Positions 1 through 10,203 are shown, numbered from the stretch's first letter. The stretch is 64,000 nt of DNA from Membranipora membranacea (GCA_914767715.1 OU612073.1:9238001-9302000), one strand, 5' to 3'. A program made the numbers and translations. The notes: generated from the sequence alone by a model not told the origin.

Positions 1-276
1 TGTGTGCTGAACTAGGCCCTGCAGAACTGTTACTTCTCAGACAGTTTTGTTTGTGAATGCTGAGCTGGTGTTTTCTTGTAAAAACTTTGCAACAGCCTAA
101 ACACTGAAATCCTATGAAATTCTGATCATGTTTAGTTTTCACATGTCTTTTCAGGTTTGATTTGGTTGAGAATTCACCAAGACACTCTTTACAGACCAAC
201 ATTTCTGTTTGTGATCACTTTACATGTATTTTATGAAGAAACGTTAAACGATAATGTGTTTTCAATATTAACTATT

Positions 277-3200
277 CTATATGGACAAAAAGTCAAAGGT
301 ACCTTCTGCCGCAGGGTTAGTGTTTGTGGAAGATCTATTGGGAAGGATCTCGTCTAGTTTTAGTATGTTGATCTGTGGCATTAAGTTCATCTTGTCGTCT
401 ATATTGGTGAATGACAGTTGTAGAACATACGAGACGAGGCACTGTTGCGTTCTGCAAGATGCACTGATCTCCAGTGCATCTTCTAATGCCAGTGCTCTTT
501 CCAAATTGTGGAGCCTACAAAATAAAAAAATCATATTATTTAAACCTACATGCATAATGAAAGTAGTAAATACCACAATACTGCTGTATTTAACCTATTG
601 GGAAACAATATTCTGAACATAAATTGTATTCAAATTTCAATAGTACGACCCATGACATGATTTGATGGTAGCTCAATGATGGCATTACATGAGACTCAGA
701 ATAAGGAAAGCATCTCATACTTACACTGTCTCTGTTGACTCAGGGGTTCCCCTGAGTCTGAATCGAGCATAGGTCCTCCTAAATCTCCGGTTCACTGGTC
801 TATATAATCTGTTATACTTGGATTCTATTTGCTCCAAGGCTCTTGACAGATCCGATGCCACTGCTGGTGATGCTTGGTACCCCTGAACTGTTTTGGATCT
901 GTATATGTACCTTGGAGTAATGACTACAAAACAAATGAAAAGAACATTCTTAGTATTGTATTATCGAGTCTGTTTTTCAAGTTATGACAACTCGCAAACT
1001 GCAGCAGCAATTATTACCAAGTTGGTAGCTGTCTGAAATAAATTCAAGGAGAGTGCGATTCCTTTTGAATGACAATTCTTTCCTTCCAAGCGGCACAATA
1101 ACTTATTTTGTTTTCCATTGTTTTATTTATTTATACAATTATGATATCTAACTTACATCCTTCTGATAACTGCCTTAGCGCCGTTATACTTAGGGGTCTC
1201 TTTAAAGGATCATTTGCATGCCATACATCTCCTTCCTCCTGTTAGTGAAAAAAAGTAAGTAACATATAAGATATAAAAATACTCTCACATATAAAATTGT
1301 TCACTGTTAGCTATTCAGAGGTTTTGAGGAGATATGCGTAATGAGATGACAATATGGCATTACATAATGGTGGGAGGTGATGCACAAGAACTTCACATGT
1401 GAATAAATATATGCCGTATTTTACTTACATTGAGCTGAATTTCATCAATGTTGAAGTCCGCTACCTTAACCGGATACACCGACAGACCAGGAAACGGTGT
1501 TGGTGTGGTTTGGGGTGCAGTTTGGGGAGAAGTTTGGGATGCTGTTTGGGGTCCGGTCAATGCTGTTGTTGGTGGTGGTGGTGGTGGTGCTGTTGCTGCT
1601 GCTGCCGATTGGTGTCTATACTCCCTCAAAACTGAGGAAGTAGATGGTCCCAAGTCTGGAAGTTCGAATTGGGTATCTTCCAAATCATCAGCTGCTGGGG
1701 GAGGGGGGTATACCAACATCTTCGTGTACTAAAATATTATTGAGAGAGAGAAATGATAAATTGCTTAAGGAGAAATTCATGAAGCTTTTTTTGATAAGTG
1801 AGCATTTGCAATGCAATAATGATACACCTTACCTATACAGGGGTGTATCCATTGGATTGCCTCTAGGGCTAACCCTTACCAACTTTAAAACATGACAATT
1901 ACTCAAAATGGTTATAAAGTCAGCCTCAAGGAGATAACGATTCCAATTTTATGAGATTTCCAAAACAAAAGCCCTAGCATTACCAGGTTGAAGGATAATT
2001 CTCTATGTCTGGAATTAAGTGATATCATTGATATTGAGCACATATAAAAACATAAGGAGAAGTGGTGTAATCTTACTTTTTTAGAGGGAGGGATTGCCTT
2101 GTTCACTCTTGTTGGAATAGGTGCATCGGGTCTATCATGAGAAAAAGTTTCATCATCTTCATCTTCGTCGAGATCACTCGGCAGCTGTGAAAAGAAATTG
2201 ACAAAACTGATTTATGCATGGGTAAGGTGGCACACATATGCAGCCAAGTGTACATAATCCCAACAGAATGAGGAGGTTGATAATTTTCTCCATCTAATAA
2301 AAATGAAATGAAAGGTTTGTCCTCTCTCAATCCTGTCCCTGACACAATAATATTGCAGATATGGAACACTTGACGTGAAACAAGAAGGTTGGAAATTACT
2401 CGATAATAATCATGATAAATGCTTACTTTTGCACATCGCTTGCGTTTCCTTGTCTCAACCTCAACATCCTCATCATCTTCGTCATCATCTTGCCTTTTTC
2501 TCTTTCGTGTGAGGTCAATGACTTCTTCTTCCTCATTCACACTCTATTAACATTAAACATTGAGCACTGATTGATATACAATTAAGTATGTAGAAAAGGG
2601 CAGCCCGTAGGCAGATATTTTTAACAGTGCAATGGAAACACAATCATTATCAAGGGCAAGAACTGTGCAGATTAAACACATGCACATTAGAGTTGTGTAA
2701 CAAAACAAAATTATTAGAAAAAAATTGAATAGGTAATACTCACTTTTTTGCTTCTCTTCGCTAAAGAGTGATTGGGCTTTTTGGCTGGTCGTTTACCCAG
2801 TCGCCTTTCCATTCGCATGTCGCTTTCATCCTCAAAATCATACTAAAACAAACAAGCGTTAAAGCCTTACATAAATGCATAGCAACACTGATAAGGTGAG
2901 GGGTGTAAATCCTGGAGAATCTGGCTGCCTAGTTTAACCAAAAAAAAACGTTTGAGATTTTACAAAAGACTTCTTGGCTTTCTATGCATTATAACCTCAA
3001 GAAGCAAAATTGGTGAAATTAATGCTGAATACTTTTTGTGTATAAGGTAGGTCAAACTTGATCTTCGAATTCACTAAAATCCCTTGCAAGGAAGAAGTCA
3101 TACACACTTGGTAAAAGTATATGGCATACCATGCTAGATTTATTTGTAATAATTAACTACAAAAGTCATTTTGCAAAGTCACTCACCATTTCATCATCAA

Positions 3201-3658
3201 AGCTCCCATCAGAGGCTTTCACCTCCTTCGCCTCACTGTCCAGAAACATTCTCTTGGCATAAGCACTCATAGCGTTGTTCATTTTGTTTGCAGTTTTGCG
3301 GGGCATCTATTTTAAAAGAAAGAACAAAAGTTAGTTGTTTTCAAATTTCTTTTGCCTAACAGGAATTAATAAGGATTTTTTTAAATATTTTTTCTACTGC
3401 TAAAGCACTCGCCAACACAAAAACCAATAAAATCTTTTTAAATTAGCCAAATCAAGCGGGAGGCACAAGTTCAAAATCATGAAATGCACATGTAAAATCT
3501 ACCAAAAGAACTTGAAGCAAACATTCATGAGAAATTATTCTTACTGGTGGAGTCGTTTTGGTGTCTGACTCAAGTTCAGGCTCCAGACACCCACCTGGAC
3601 CCATATGGGATCTTTGTCCCGGTTTGTCGTGAATGCAACCAAAACAAGTATCAAACAT
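277..3658 (-). CDS. Nine-exon gene of the virus-like block, unrecognised nuclear-type basic/acidic protein (458 aa)
   Basis: I read nine coding exons, 3658-3545, 3306-3187, 2842-2744, 2543-2427, 2184-2077, 1728-1429, 1238-1157, 923-725 and 514-277. All have GT-AG borders, and they sum to 459 codons with one stop. The first six junctions are phase 0. Exon 1 has a C-x2-C-x9-H-x5-C pattern containing GQRSHMGPGGC, a likely zinc-binding knuckle. Exons 3-5 alternate acidic runs with clusters such as RKRKR, suggesting nuclear location. Exon 6 is proline- and PQT-repeat rich (PPPPPP, then TGPQTASQTSPQTAPQTTP). The last three exons look globular. An acceptor directly precedes the ATG, implying the upstream noncoding exon annotated separately. 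It lies head-to-tail downstream of the packaging-ATPase cluster. I do not recognise the family; a DNA-binding core or regulatory protein of the element is a guess. Confidence 0.75.
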
Positions 3659-3823
3659 CTAAAATAGTAAATAAAAAAATACAAAAAATACAAAAAAAAT
3701 TAAAAAATTAAAAAATAAAACCTTATTTAAACAAACTCAGAACAGTAACATAATTAATTAATTTGAATTCAGCCAAAAATAAATTCTTATTAAAGGAAAA
3801 ATATGATTACAATTTTTACTTAC

Positions 3824-3905
3824 ATTGAAGAGTAGTAAGGCTTAAGTCTCCTTGGGTACAATGTGTTGACTTGCAAGCAGAGGTGAATTCACTTCAAACT
3901 GAATG
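3824..3905 (-). other. Probable 5' noncoding exon of the nine-exon gene
   Basis: A good donor (CAAT|GTAAGTAAAA) sits at 3824/3823. The coding exon starting at 3658 has an acceptor (TATTTTAG) directly against its ATG. The start near 3905 is inferred only from distance to the TATA box at 3932-3939. Confidence 0.5.
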
Positions 3906-3931
3906 AATGATTTGATGGTTCCAGCCTCATC

Positions 3932-3939
3932 CTTTTATA
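3932..3939 (-). promoter_or_regulatory. TATA box (TATAAAAG) of the nine-exon gene
   Basis: On the minus strand the sequence reads GTATAAAAGG, a consensus TATA box. It lies about 30 nt upstream of the inferred start of the noncoding exon and 280 nt upstream of the coding ATG. Region 3659-4188 otherwise holds AT-rich intron and spacer between this gene and the ATPase stop codon. Confidence 0.6.
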
Positions 3940-4188
3940 CCGTGGTGTTTAACCAAAGATCCATCGCAGGTTTGGAATTTGAAATTGCAATCCCTTAATC
4001 TGCTCTATTATAACTAGTAATTTTAGCCTGTGAGCCTAAATGTTAATTTATCATTGTAAAGCATGACTTGAACTCTCTATGTATTATATATAGCTTTATT
4101 ATTTAAATAACCACTTGGTAAAAATTTTCACAAACACAAGAGTGTTGTGCACCATGTAATAAAAAAAATGCTTATCAACAGAGCAAAA

Positions 4189-5357
4189 CTACTTTGGTAA
4201 ATACACGATACCAGGATTTTCAAAGACTTTTGCTCGTACACGGGCTTTATCATCACAAACTGGGGAGCAATTTAAAAACAGATAACCATAACGATCTTTT
4301 ACTGCATCCAAATATGCTTCTATCACAAGTTTTTCCTTACCCATTTGTCTGCCAATTGTTTTGATTACTGAAATGTCTCTCACAGATTTCATCAACCAGA
4401 AATGGTGTGAGTTCAAACTAATCGTACGGAAAAATGGTCCTTGACAAAATAAATTTTGTGTCAGTGTAATTATGCTATAATTATAATGATGACTAAACTT
4501 TGTATAAAAGTCAGCAATATCCTTAGAGCTGGAAACTTCCTCCATTAAATCATCAATGACTAGAAGTCTATGCTGTCGATCTTTAGGCAATGATTCCATT
4601 GTTGCTAGCCCTTCTATATATTTAATCGGCACCGAGGCATCATAAGAGTTGTAAAGTGGTTGGTAGATTGAGTAACAGATAATTATTTCCACAGGTGGTG
4701 GCACAAAGATTTTTTCAGCATGGGAAATAATTTCTCTTAGTAGGGTAGATTTACCACTTGATGTCGGCCCTAAAAATATACAGCATAAAAAGTCAGCAGG
4801 ATAGAGATTGTGACTAAAATTCTTTCATTTACACACAATCATAGAATATTGCACATTACTATTGACCTCTTGAGTGTTATTTTTTTCAAGTTTGCAGACA
4901 CAGATGATTTATTAGCGTTATACAAGCTGATCATCCCATAATAACCGTACCTCCAAGTACTGGGTGTGTTTAAAATTATGGGAAGGATTGCGGTGATGAA
5001 ATGCTCATTAAAGTTAAAATTTAATGGGAGTTTTTACCCGCAAAAGTTCCGATTTTATGGGAGATTTTGCCGCAAAATTTCCGCTTCTGCTCTAATTTTG
5101 AACGCATTAAGGGGATTAATAAGTCATTTTGCACCACCCTTTGACGTCAATTACAAATAGCCTAGGTTGTTTGCTCGGCAAATTCGCTGTCACAAATCCC
5201 AACAAAAATTTTCATGCAGGCTCCCCTCCGCTTTGGCTCAGAGGCTCATATAACCCTGCTTAAGGTCAAAAAACAACTAGATAAAAATCTTGCCTGAGAT
5301 TATAGATGTGAATGGTGCAGCAAGGTGAAATTCTGTTGTCTTAAGATTTGAAGCCAT
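4189..5357 (-). CDS. Polinton/adintovirus-type genome-packaging ATPase (HerA/FtsK superfamily), 214 aa, two exons
   Basis: Exons are 5357-5294 and 4769-4189, giving 215 codons including the stop. In this family the enzyme drives viral DNA into preformed capsids by ATP hydrolysis. Visible motifs are Walker A GPTSSGKST, an ICYSIYQPLYN block, Walker B LLVIDDLMEE, the sensor-like ITLTQNLFCQG, RTISLNSHHF, IGRQM and a C-terminal EAYLDA...GYLFLN...YLPK ending. Order and spacing match Polinton and adintovirus ATPases, and the length is usual for them. The intron splits the codon of the first Walker A glycine and uses a GC donor (TCAG|GCAAGA) with a TTTTTAG acceptor. The ATG is one base after the stop of the preceding small membrane-protein frame. 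The frame is intact, so it was either recently inserted or maintained. The ATPase call is firm; whether it is viral or domesticated is open. Confidence 0.9.
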
Positions 5358-5358
5358 A

Positions 5359-5559
5359 CTAGAATGTAGAGTTTGTTGACTTTGAAGTGGATTCAAAGTT
5401 TTCACCGAGGAGCTTTATTATAGAATGTAGCTCTCCCTTCTCTTGTTGAACAAACACTGCACACAGTGAACATATGGTGGCAACGGTAATCAGGATAATT
5501 GTGAGAAGTGCGCGGTATTGCGATAAAAACTGTCTGGTTGTGATATCAGACACAGGCAT
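5359..5559 (-). CDS. Small single-pass membrane protein of the virus-like block (66 aa)
   Basis: The protein has a 19-20-residue hydrophobic segment at about residues 19-38 (LLTIILITVATICSLCAVF). It is preceded by a short polar N-terminus and followed by a serine/threonine-rich, asparagine-containing tail (STSKSTNSTF). The frame starts 6 nt after the stop of the upstream 113-aa frame, and its stop is followed after one base by the ATPase ATG. This spacing, with no in-frame stops in any of the four neighbours, supports it as a real gene despite its size. The family is not recognised. By analogy with tectivirus/adenovirus-lineage gene sets, a small virion membrane protein is possible but unproven. 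Confidence 0.6.
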   Translation of the reverse strand: MPVSDITTRQFLSQYRALLTIILITVATICSLCAVFVQQEKGELHSIIKLLGENFESTSKSTNSTF

Positions 5560-5565
5560 GGCAAA

Positions 5566-5907
5566 CTAACGTAAATGAGGAGGTAATGTAACAGTGTAGG
5601 GTGCGTCTGGTAGCAGTACCACTATCTGACTGAACAAAGCCTCTTTCTTTGCCTTTATTAAATATCTGGTCACAGGTCTATGAAATCCTGATGGAATCAT
5701 CAACATTGCGATTTCATACCAAATATCAAAATGGTGGCGTAATTTATCAGTGTGCAGAAGATACATGTATTGATTTATAAGTTGACAGTCATGCTGAAAG
5801 AAGTCTGTATAGCCTTGAGCATTACAGCCTTGACAATGTTTGCTGACCTGGAGGGAGATTAATTTCCACAAAGTAGCAGCCATAGATGCATCTGCTGTTT
5901 TATCCAT
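5566..5907 (-). CDS. Unrecognised Cys/His protein of the virus-like block (113 aa)
   Basis: The protein carries a C-x2-C-x10-H-x-C pattern (CQGCNAQGYTDFFQHDC) near residues 25-41, resembling a small zinc knuckle. A largely helical, aromatic-rich region follows. The first exon of the nine-exon gene has a comparable C-x2-C-x9-H-x5-C pattern, so the two proteins may share a motif. The frame starts 7 nt after the stop of the 170-aa frame and ends 6 nt before the next ATG. It has no splice signals that would be needed to keep it open. Function unknown; the pattern is seen directly, zinc binding is inferred. Confidence 0.65.
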   Translation of the reverse strand: MDKTADASMAATLWKLISLQVSKHCQGCNAQGYTDFFQHDCQLINQYMYLLHTDKLRHHFDIWYEIAMLMIPSGFHRPVTRYLIKAKKEALFSQIVVLLPDAPYTVTLPPHLR

Positions 5908-5914
5908 TATGTTG

Positions 5915-6427
5915 TTACCATAGACAGATTATGCTAAATACCAACAAAGTAACCAACAGGTAAAATATCTGCCGCATCACTGCCTGAAATCTCACTCGAT
6001 TGATAGCTTTATTTAAAGTTCTGCAAAAGGTGTTTATTGAATGAGTACTTATGCTACCAACTTCATTTTTGCCCAATGACAAAAATACCTTCTGTAGAAT
6101 AGTCACTAATGTAATCGAATGAAACAGCAACTTCTTGCTGTTTGTGGTAGATGATAAGATTTCTTCACAGAGGGAGGCATAGGTCTGTGTAGTTTGGCTG
6201 GCAGATAAGGTTTTTCTTGATATCATTTCAATATCACTCACATACAATTCTTCCACATTTTGTTGAAGCATGTACAGCATCCTGGATTTGTAATCCATCA
6301 ATGTCAGAGATGGAGAATAACATTTGCCTGCAAGATTGGTTAATAAATATTGTCTTGTATTAATCGGTGAACTCAGATATTTTAACAGGTTAAGATAACC
6401 ACTTGTCTTTTCTGACAGTTCCATCAT
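5915..6427 (-). CDS. Unrecognised protein with C-terminal membrane anchor, first gene of the four-frame cluster (170 aa)
   Basis: The frame is open to 6472. I prefer the ATG at 6427 because a TATATA element at 6472-6478 would place transcription start inside the longer version. The body is helical and polar without an obvious enzyme motif. The C-terminus ends in a hydrophobic stretch (IFYLLVTLLVFSIICLW) that should insert in a membrane, making it a tail-anchored candidate. It leads the series of tightly spaced frames ending with the packaging ATPase. Its upstream region is shared with the divergent zinc-ribbon gene. No family recognised. Confidence 0.65.
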   Translation of the reverse strand: MMELSEKTSGYLNLLKYLSSPINTRQYLLTNLAGKCYSPSLTLMDYKSRMLYMLQQNVEELYVSDIEMISRKTLSASQTTQTYASLCEEILSSTTNSKKLLFHSITLVTILQKVFLSLGKNEVGSISTHSINTFCRTLNKAINRVRFQAVMRQIFYLLVTLLVFSIICLW

Positions 6428-6471
6428 AGGTTGCCTAGGAAACACTAATATGAATAAGTATCTTCCATACA

Positions 6472-6503
6472 ATATATAACTACTTGGTTCACGGCTATTT
6501 AAG
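6472..6503. promoter_or_regulatory. Divergent promoter region with two TATA-like elements
   Basis: TATATAT at 6472-6478 is suitably placed for the minus-strand cluster starting at 6427. TATTTAAG at 6496-6503 is suitably placed for the plus-strand gene starting at 6612. About 185 bp separates the two start codons, so the genes probably share control sequence. An imperfect CA-rich stretch follows at 6523-6565. Confidence 0.45.
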
Positions 6504-6611
6504 CGCTTGCCTGCTTACCAAATTCACACACACACTAGGAGGCACACAGACGCACTTACACACAACCAAAGTGACTATTTGTTCCATCTATTATAGGACA
6601 CTATTATTACA

Positions 6612-7343
6612 ATGGATCATGTGAGTATACACACATACATTGCTTTTATTTTTTGTACATAATTATCTTGTTTTTTATGCTCCGTATCGTTTTATTCTGA
6701 TTGTATACGACTTGTCAAATAGCTTATGTGATTTTCCATTGCTCAGAATAATATGTTTGCTTGGTAACTAGTCATAATATTTATTTTGCAGTCTCATTCC
6801 TGTCCAGAATGTGCCAAAGAATTAATTCCTAATGGTGAGGAGCTGCACCTCACGAGACAGTCGGCAAAGACTTCAGATGAATTAAAAGAATTATTTGCAG
6901 CTGATAGTTTTCACTGTCCGGCATGCGAGGGTAGAATAGCAATGATGGATGCCAAACGTAAGTACATACATTCAGTACAATTATACAAGTATATATACAA
7001 GTATATTCCTGAAGGTAATTTTCATTAATATGTAGTTATTACTGTCCAACATGCGAGAGTAGAATGTCAAATGTAAGTGCATACATTCAGCGCATCAACC
7101 ATCTATGTTTGCTGTAGGTAAAGATGCTTTCATTACATACCTGAAGGCAATTTACATTAATATGTAATCTCTAACTCCTGTGTTGTAGATGTAAAGAGGA
7201 TGCAACATCGGTTTAAAATTATGAGATCAGATCTGCTGCGTAAAACAAGGTCGACGCTTAGGGAGTTAGCAGCAGCAGAGGCAGAGTTAGATAGAGCTGT
7301 AAGACAAAAACTGCGACGAGTGGTTATGAAAGACAATCTTTAA
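6612..7343 (+). CDS. Zinc-ribbon/coiled-coil protein divergent from the ATPase cluster (109 aa, three exons)
   Basis: Exons are 6612-6620 (nine bases, encoding only MDH), 6792-6957 and 7189-7343, with consensus GTGAGT/GTAAGT donors and CAG/TAG acceptors. Together they make 110 codons with one stop. Residues 4-53 carry two CxxC pairs (CPEC and CPAC) about 38 residues apart, typical of a four-cysteine zinc ribbon. The last 50 residues are strongly charged and helical (LRKTRSTLRELAAAEAELDRA), likely a coiled coil. Similar paired CxxC proteins are common in DNA-virus gene sets as transcription or packaging accessories, but I cannot assign this one. The tiny first exon is unusual. It probably belongs to the same element as the minus-strand cluster because the promoters abut. 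Confidence 0.7.
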
Positions 7344-8640
7344 TCTGTAATTGAATCTCTAATATTTTGCTTTTCTTGTTAATTTTTTTTTATCTCTTCT
7401 TTCACATTGTTTTTGTTTTTATGCTGGGCTGCGTAATTTGTGTTGGAATGGTGGGTGTCAAAGTTATGCTCATCAAGGAAATCAAAGCATGAGCCTGGCA
7501 TTGTTACCCTGCTGCCTACGGGAGCACTCACGAATTATGTTGCCATTTCTGTCAGATCAGGAACGCATGCACCTGCTACCAGTAACATGTAATCTAGTAC
7601 AATCTGTTCCATGGACTATGTCAGATGCCTAATCTGACAACCTTGTATTCATTTATTCCCTGTAATTTATATTATGTGATTTTATACATGTCTTTGCTGT
7701 CTCTACCTCAGATTTATTATTGAAAATGTTTTAACACCTAAATTAACATATACCTACATTCAGCTGCATATTTATCAATTCAAGCCTGTACCAATGAGCA
7801 TTTTATCCCTCACAAACAAATATTTAACACAACACTAGCTAACTGTGAATCTTCTCAATCACTTTACCCACACAAGCATCTCATCATTTATTATGAATAA
7901 ATATACTGTGTAGAATTACATAAACAAACTTCCATCAGATCAATGACCCACCTCACCATACAAAATGATAACAAAAGCAATTGACAACTCCATAGCTTTA
8001 TGAGTAGTTGCTACACCACGTTGAGCACAAAATAAATACTGTGATGAATCACCGTAATTGAACAGCCAGTGGCTCCACCAGGAGCGTTACAGGCGGGAAC
8101 AGTCCGCCTATCTGTTAAAATGTGATCGAGCTGACCAACTCCTCCCAAATCTACTACTATTGCTGCATAACCATTTATATCACTGTTAGTGATTGGGTTA
8201 AAATGTCGACCTTGCCTAACATTTATACTTTTTTTTATAATTATAGAAGCATTCGATACTCTCCTCAGTGAGTTAAAGCTAACTGAAAGCGGTAAAGAGT
8301 GTTTGCGGGAACCAGGTGATCCGTATATGCCCCCTAACACTCCGCTAAGTGAACAACCGGCTCGTAATTGCACTCCACTTTTTCTCTACCGTTGACTCTA
8401 TGGTTTCCATATCTACACAGTAAGTACAAAAATTGTGAAACCTTTATATGTGGTACTGTAAAAATTGCCCGATAACAAGCGTAGATTTATTCCAATCCGC
8501 TTACTTGTGGGTATCGATGTGTATGTTATGGTGTATGTTATGGTGTACCAGCGCTGACCCCCTTATATTTCTGCACAAAACATTGTCATCTCATAATGAA
8601 AATTGTTATCAATAATGAATATGTCATTTTCATTATGCAT
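7344..8640. other. No gene recognised
   Basis: AT-rich sequence with short unsupported frames on both strands. No repeat boundary or terminal inverted repeat of the virus-like block was found here by eye. Confidence 0.5.
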
Positions 8641-8880
8641 TAGATTTCATGCCTATGAAAATTTTCCTATTACGGACAGCAGTTTGCTGCAGTTGTGCAG
8701 GTGGCTAGAAAACTATGTCACACAAACGTTGATGACAACGTTACCCACTCAGTTGTCCGGGAATGTGTTACGCGTATATATGATGCCCTTCTGGAGTTGG
8801 AAGAACGATATATAAATTAGCCAACAGATGAAGAAATGGCTATTGAAGAGGCCACATTCTTCACTAGATATGGTAAGTGA
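8641..8880 (+). pseudogene. PIF/Harbinger transposase, N-terminal part (decayed)
   Basis: In one frame from 8701 the sequence reads VARKLC, then SVVRECVTRIYDALLELEE, RYIN, a TAG stop, and PTDEEMAIEEATFF before a donor-like GTAAGT. This resembles the region ahead of the DDE catalytic core in Harbinger transposases (S.STV.R-CV, then a YI..P..EE...F block). The in-frame stop shows it is not functional. The matching C-terminal catalytic block lies at 10263-10490 on the same strand. A weak trace of the GFP-VIGAIDGTHI region may be present near 9675-9720. Family call from motif resemblance only. Confidence 0.5.
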
Positions 8881-9906
8881 GTTTTTATATCCTTAACAAA
8901 CTAGGTCATAGTCTGCATATTGGAGTAGGCCTGTTTGAGATTTACTTATAAATTAGCAATCATTATGTTAATACACTGCAAATTTGATGGTAACAGCCTG
9001 TTCTGACAGAGGGAAGTGTTGTCAATAAGTGTTTTAGCGTAAAGATGATATTCCAGTTCTGTTTGACCCATGAAACTGCAGGTAAGCCAATGTTTTCCTT
9101 AAAGTGAAAACTTAGTGTACTCAATCTAGTTGCAGCCTACCAATAAATCGAATCAAAGTGTTTAGGACGACTGCTGCTCAATCGTCTATGAATGTTGAGA
9201 TGCGATAGCCATATTAGTATCAAACCTTGACATGATACTTTACCAAGCACAACATTTGAGTACAACGTGGGATATGTAGTGATATCAATTTGTGTACTAG
9301 AAATGTATTTGCAGTCCGCAGTGCAGATCTTTGATGATAACCGGTTCAATTTCAATCTGTGATTACGAGTTCAAAAATTGCAGTACACTTAGCAGCTTGT
9401 CATGAACAATCTGATGATTTTTTGCACTATAACTACACACTGAAAAATGCAGTGATCAATACCACCAAATTTATCACAACAAGCAGCTGAACCTATTGTA
9501 GTTTTCTCATTCTTAATTGGATCAAGATTGATTGAGTTACGAAAAATATGAATTGCTGCCTGCAAATCAATGATAACACCATTGCCACCAGACATTTCAA
9601 TGCCGTATCTCACCCTCACAGTTATATATCTAGCTGTCTCAATGCCATCCCTCCATAGTACCTGTTTCTAGAAAAATTGTGGCATCCCCTGAGGCATTGT
9701 AGTTGCTCCCATCAACCACATCTATCTATAAGTTGTATCCATTTGACTGGTAAATTCCCCGCATCAGGGTAGAGCAGATAGACATTTACAATTTGTGGTA
9801 TCTCTTCCCCCCAGCCGGTTAGCTTCTAATTGACAATATTAAACATAGCTGAAAATAGCATTTCAGTACAAGATTTACAGACATTTTAACAATTGTCATA
9901 AGTATT

Positions 9907-10203
9907 GTGAAATTATCTTTTGCAATCTTCTATCTTTTAGAAAATCTCATAACGACGGTAAAGTTTCTAAGCCAGAAGGCAAAGCTGGAGAGGGAGTTAA
10001 TCTTGGAGGCTGACCCTGTCAGCAGTGCGCTGTGCACTAAAGTGCCAGTGCTCACGTACTTCAGCCGGAAGGTCTCTGTTGTGGTGCCTGGAGGCTCAGT
10101 ACTCCAGGCAAGGGCCATGGCCGAGGCAGTCCGGCTGTTGTTTATGCTGTTCTGGGTGTGTAACATCGAATACCCAGATGGCGTAAAATCATTCACATCA
10201 TAA
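9907..10203 (+). pseudogene. TE-like open frame between the Harbinger blocks (98 aa)
   Basis: The frame contains VPVLTYFSRKVSVVVPGG and ARAMAEAVRLLFMLFWVCNIEYP. This alternation of an FSRK/VPGG turn and an amphipathic helix ending in NIEYP looks like real decayed protein rather than chance, and resembles uncharacterised transposon-associated proteins. It is GC-richer than the flanks. It lies between the two Harbinger transposase blocks and may be a separate insertion. Function unknown. Confidence 0.35.

Noticed and set aside
1448-1732. Plus-strand glycine/valine-rich frame
   Set aside because: It is the antisense of the proline-rich exon 6 of the nine-exon gene, which has splice sites and in-frame joins.
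277-7343. Complete Polinton or adintovirus
   Set aside because: No polymerase, integrase, protease, capsid gene or terminal inverted repeat is visible in the window; only the ATPase is diagnostic.
7438-7632. Plus-strand 64-aa frame with several cysteines
   Set aside because: No family motif, no splice or promoter context; likely chance.
8011-8373. Minus-strand 120-aa frame
   Set aside because: Composition and lack of motifs suggest chance; overlaps an equally unsupported plus frame.
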